Shown here piece by piece: positions 15,250-16,951 of a stretch of DNA of 16,951 bases; the stretch's first letter is position 1; the number at the start of each line of letters is the position of its first letter. Origin of the DNA: an uncultured Bacteroidia bacterium. Its GTDB lineage: Bacteria; Bacteroidota; Bacteroidia; Bacteroidales; UBA932. Made by a program: the position numbers and the translations under genes. The stretch lies in contig CADBPH010000141.1 of assembly GCA_902796455.1 (NCBI GenBank), forward strand, positions 1-16,951, in the 5' to 3' direction. The notes beneath the pieces are model-generated. The model searched no databases and was not told where the DNA came from. It saw only the letters and a program-made list of their open reading frames with translations.

Positions 15250-15836
15250 TTATTGTTCATGCTCCATTCACAGCCGCAATACAGCTGGTTGTAAAAATTC
15301 TTCTCCCGGATAATCTGGCTCCGGCGATCCTGCAGGCCGCCTTTCCGCCAATTCTGCCCCCACCAGGTCACATCCGGGAACAGGCCGCAGGCATACGTAC
15401 CGGCGGCATTCACCTGGTCCAGGCTCTTCCAGCGGGACGAGGCCAAGGTCGTGGTCAGGACCCGGAACCCATGTTCCTGGGCATACCGCGCCGCCCGTTC
15501 CAGGCGGAAACGGAAACACTGCAGACACCGCCGTCCGCGCTCCGGCTCCCCTTCCAGCCCGCATGTCACATGACGCCAGGCATCGTGGTCATAATCGTCG
15601 TCCACAATTTCCAGCCCGAGGGAGGCGGCGTGGCGGGAACATTCGTCCTTGCGGATCCGGTACTCCTCCTCCGGAAAGATATTGGCATTGCTGTAAAACA
15701 ATGTCGGACGGATTCCATTCGCGAGCAGACACTCGATAATGGCGCCCGAACAGGGTGCACAGCAGGTATGCAACAGGACCTCTTTCACCCCGCCCGGCGG
15801 GTCCAGAACCAGGCGGACCGGACTGCAATAATCCAT
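15246..15836 (-). CDS. queH: Epoxyqueuosine reductase QueH
   Basis: QueH carries out the last step of queuosine synthesis: reduction of epoxyqueuosine in the anticodon of tRNAs for Tyr, His, Asn and Asp, in the cytoplasm, using an iron-sulfur cluster. The 196-residue length fits. Every family motif is visible: HTCCAPCS (23-30, Cys25/26/29), GRRCLQCFRFRL (101-112, Cys104/107), TTTLASSRWKS (128-138), NWRKGGLQDRRSQIIRE (162-178) and YNQLYCGCEWS (182-192, Cys187/189). It starts in the TAATG overlap with the phosphatase gene (1 nt shared) and overlaps the following glutaminase-like gene by 4 nt. The first 18 residues before VLLHTCC are longer than I expect, so a later start is possible, although no other obvious Met is available. 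Finding it inside a set of secreted hydrolases is unusual. Confidence 0.96.
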   Translation of the reverse strand: MDYCSPVRLVLDPPGGVKEVLLHTCCAPCSGAIIECLLANGIRPTLFYSNANIFPEEEYRIRKDECSRHAASLGLEIVDDDYDHDAWRHVTCGLEGEPERGRRCLQCFRFRLERAARYAQEHGFRVLTTTLASSRWKSLDQVNAAGTYACGLFPDVTWWGQNWRKGGLQDRRSQIIREKNFYNQLYCGCEWSMNNK

Positions 15837-16951
15837 TACTTCCCGTATTGATCCAGAAAACGGATGGCGTCCTCCACCATGGGCGTATAATAGGCCTTGA
15901 AATCCTTCCAGGAATAGAACGGGCCCGTCACGGACGGGAACGGCAAGGTCGCTTCCCGGCCGTTGAACACGGGCTTGACCAGGATTTCATCATTCTTTTT
16001 CCCCCGGAAGAAGATCAGTTGGAAATTGCAGCCCATCGGGATCTCGAACGTGCGCCAATACGACGCAACTTCTTCGGGATCAGCAACAGAAGCCCCGAAG
16101 CCGTTCACATACATGAAAGACATCAGGGGCATCAAGGCGGAATCATGCGAGAAGCGCAGCCGCAGGTTCGTCGTGCCCGAAGCCATGTCCGCGTCCGCCT
16201 TGTCCATGAAATCCTTCAGAACATAGGCCGACAGCAGTACCCGCTGGTCATCGGTATGCGGCGTGCGGCCGTACTTCAAATATAGCCCGTAATTGTAGGT
16301 CTGCCAGTAGTCATAGCGGTCCTCCGGAGAAAAGATATCCTCGAACTTGTACTCCGGCTCAGTATCCAGGCACTGAAGGCAGGTGACAAAGACCCACATA
16401 TCGTGCTGGAAGGATGTCCGGCCATATTTCTTCTCCACGAATTCCGGATCATTGAAAAAGCGGCCGATAAAGGCGCCGGTCCGCTTGTGACCCGCATCAA
16501 ATGCTTCCTGCTGGCGTTTCGCCTCCTCGGATAACGGTTTCGGGGCTTTATAGACCGGTGACGAAGCAGCAATGGGAAGCAATTTGTCCATGTAGCTGTT
16601 CCCGGCATCCATGCCGAATTCGAAATCGGCATCCAGCGCCGCCAGCTCATCCAGGAAAGACAGCATGCTGAGCAGGACCCGGTGGCTGTTCGTGGAAATG
16701 GCTTCGGCATGGGTCGGTCCGCGGAAGACCTGCGGATAATCCTTGTATATCTTGTCTGCAATCCGGCGGTGCTGCTCCTGGCCCTTGCGGGTCAGTTCGC
16801 CACCCCGGAAGGCGACATGGGGATAGAATTCCGTATAGTGACGGTAGAGTTCCTCTCCCTGCGAGGTCAGTTTCCCCTTCCGGTGGGCTTCCTGCAGCAG
16901 TCCGTTCAGTTTCTCATACAGGTTCTCGCCTCCCGTACCCAGACCGTACCG
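15836..16951 (-). CDS. Histidine acid phosphatase, 5'-truncated by the window end
   Basis: The open frame continues off the window edge: 371 codons are visible, and the upstream part extends beyond 16951. The visible frame opens with RYGLGT, followed by GKLTSQGEELY, GGELTRKGQEQH, ISTNSHR and then, near visible residue 267, RFSHDSALMP. These fit the histidine acid phosphatase family (PF00328): the alternating LT..G motifs, the ST..xR substrate-binding arginine, and an HD pair (visible residues 269-270) as the second catalytic His and the proton-donor Asp. The RHGxR nucleophile motif should lie just off the edge, with the first visible R and Y at its end. HD rather than HAE argues against a MINPP-type enzyme. 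The signal peptide is not visible. An ATG at 16666 is internal and not the start. The substrate, perhaps phytate or a phosphosugar, is not determined. Its stop overlaps the queH start. Confidence 0.85.
   Translation of the reverse strand, partial: RYGLGTGGENLYEKLNGLLQEAHRKGKLTSQGEELYRHYTEFYPHVAFRGGELTRKGQEQHRRIADKIYKDYPQVFRGPTHAEAISTNSHRVLLSMLSFLDELAALDADFEFGMDAGNSYMDKLLPIAASSPVYKAPKPLSEEAKRQQEAFDAGHKRTGAFIGRFFNDPEFVEKKYGRTSFQHDMWVFVTCLQCLDTEPEYKFEDIFSPEDRYDYWQTYNYGLYLKYGRTPHTDDQRVLLSAYVLKDFMDKADADMASGTTNLRLRFSHDSALMPLMSFMYVNGFGASVADPEEVASYWRTFEIPMGCNFQLIFFRGKKNDEILVKPVFNGREATLPFPSVTGPFYSWKDFKAYYTPMVEDAIRFLDQYGK

Noticed and set aside
10903..15294. Plus-strand open frame of 1463 codons
   Set aside because: It is codon-aligned and antisense to two certain genes, is rich in Arg, Gly, His and Ile without domain motifs, and is explained by the absence of TTA, CTA and TCA codons in those genes.
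16664..16666. ATG as start of the phosphatase gene
   Set aside because: The frame stays open to the window edge, and the 95 upstream codons encode conserved family motifs such as LT..G and ST..xR, so this Met is internal.
1..16951. tRNA, rRNA, CRISPR, insertion sequence or phage genes
   Set aside because: No direct-repeat array, cloverleaf-like segment, transposase or integrase motif was seen. Nearly all bases are taken by the listed genes.

Overview
The window is most likely a piece of a Bacteroidota chromosome, probably Bacteroidales. The reasons are the GH92 mannosidase and the glutaminase-A-like protein with Bacteroides-type lipoprotein signals, the YfhO-family membrane protein, the secreted endonuclease/exonuclease/phosphatase protein, mostly absent Shine-Dalgarno sites, and one site resembling the Bacteroides TAnnTTTG promoter box. 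Base composition is moderately GC-rich by eye. I cannot name a genus.

All thirteen genes lie on the minus strand, so transcription runs from high to low coordinates. They are packed almost without gaps: most neighbours overlap by 1 to 11 nt or are separated by 4 to 16 nt. The only larger internal gap is 49 nt, between the flippase and YfhO genes. The only other non-coding stretch is the first 119 bases. No RNA gene, CRISPR array, insertion sequence or integrase was seen.

Region A (16951 to about 10447) is a degradative and housekeeping block. It holds a 5'-truncated histidine acid phosphatase, queH (queuosine biosynthesis), a glutaminase-A-like lipoprotein with an inserted carbohydrate-binding-type domain, and a GH92 alpha-mannosidase lipoprotein. 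The phosphatase, glutaminase-like protein and mannosidase suggest breakdown of phosphorylated or mannose-rich host or yeast glycoproteins. queH looks like a passenger joined by start/stop overlaps.

Region B (10434 to 120) is a surface-glycan or modified-peptide block. It holds a Wzx-like flippase, a YfhO-family GT-C-like membrane protein, a nucleotidyltransferase (NTP_transf_5), an HPr-kinase-like P-loop protein, a PqqD-like small protein, three GT2 glycosyltransferases (two of them tandem paralogues), and a secreted endonuclease/exonuclease/phosphatase-family protein. The nucleotidyltransferase / HprK-like / PqqD-like trio is the most interesting part. Similar trios occur beside lasso-peptide tailoring genes and in exosortase-linked glycan loci of other bacteria, but here there is no radical SAM enzyme, no lasso cyclase and no visible precursor peptide. 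My inference is that the trio tailors or controls a glycan-linked product that the flippase, YfhO protein and GT2 enzymes build and export.

The block ends with a cluster of hairpins in bases 31 to 112. One of them forms a full helix only in the minus-strand transcript.
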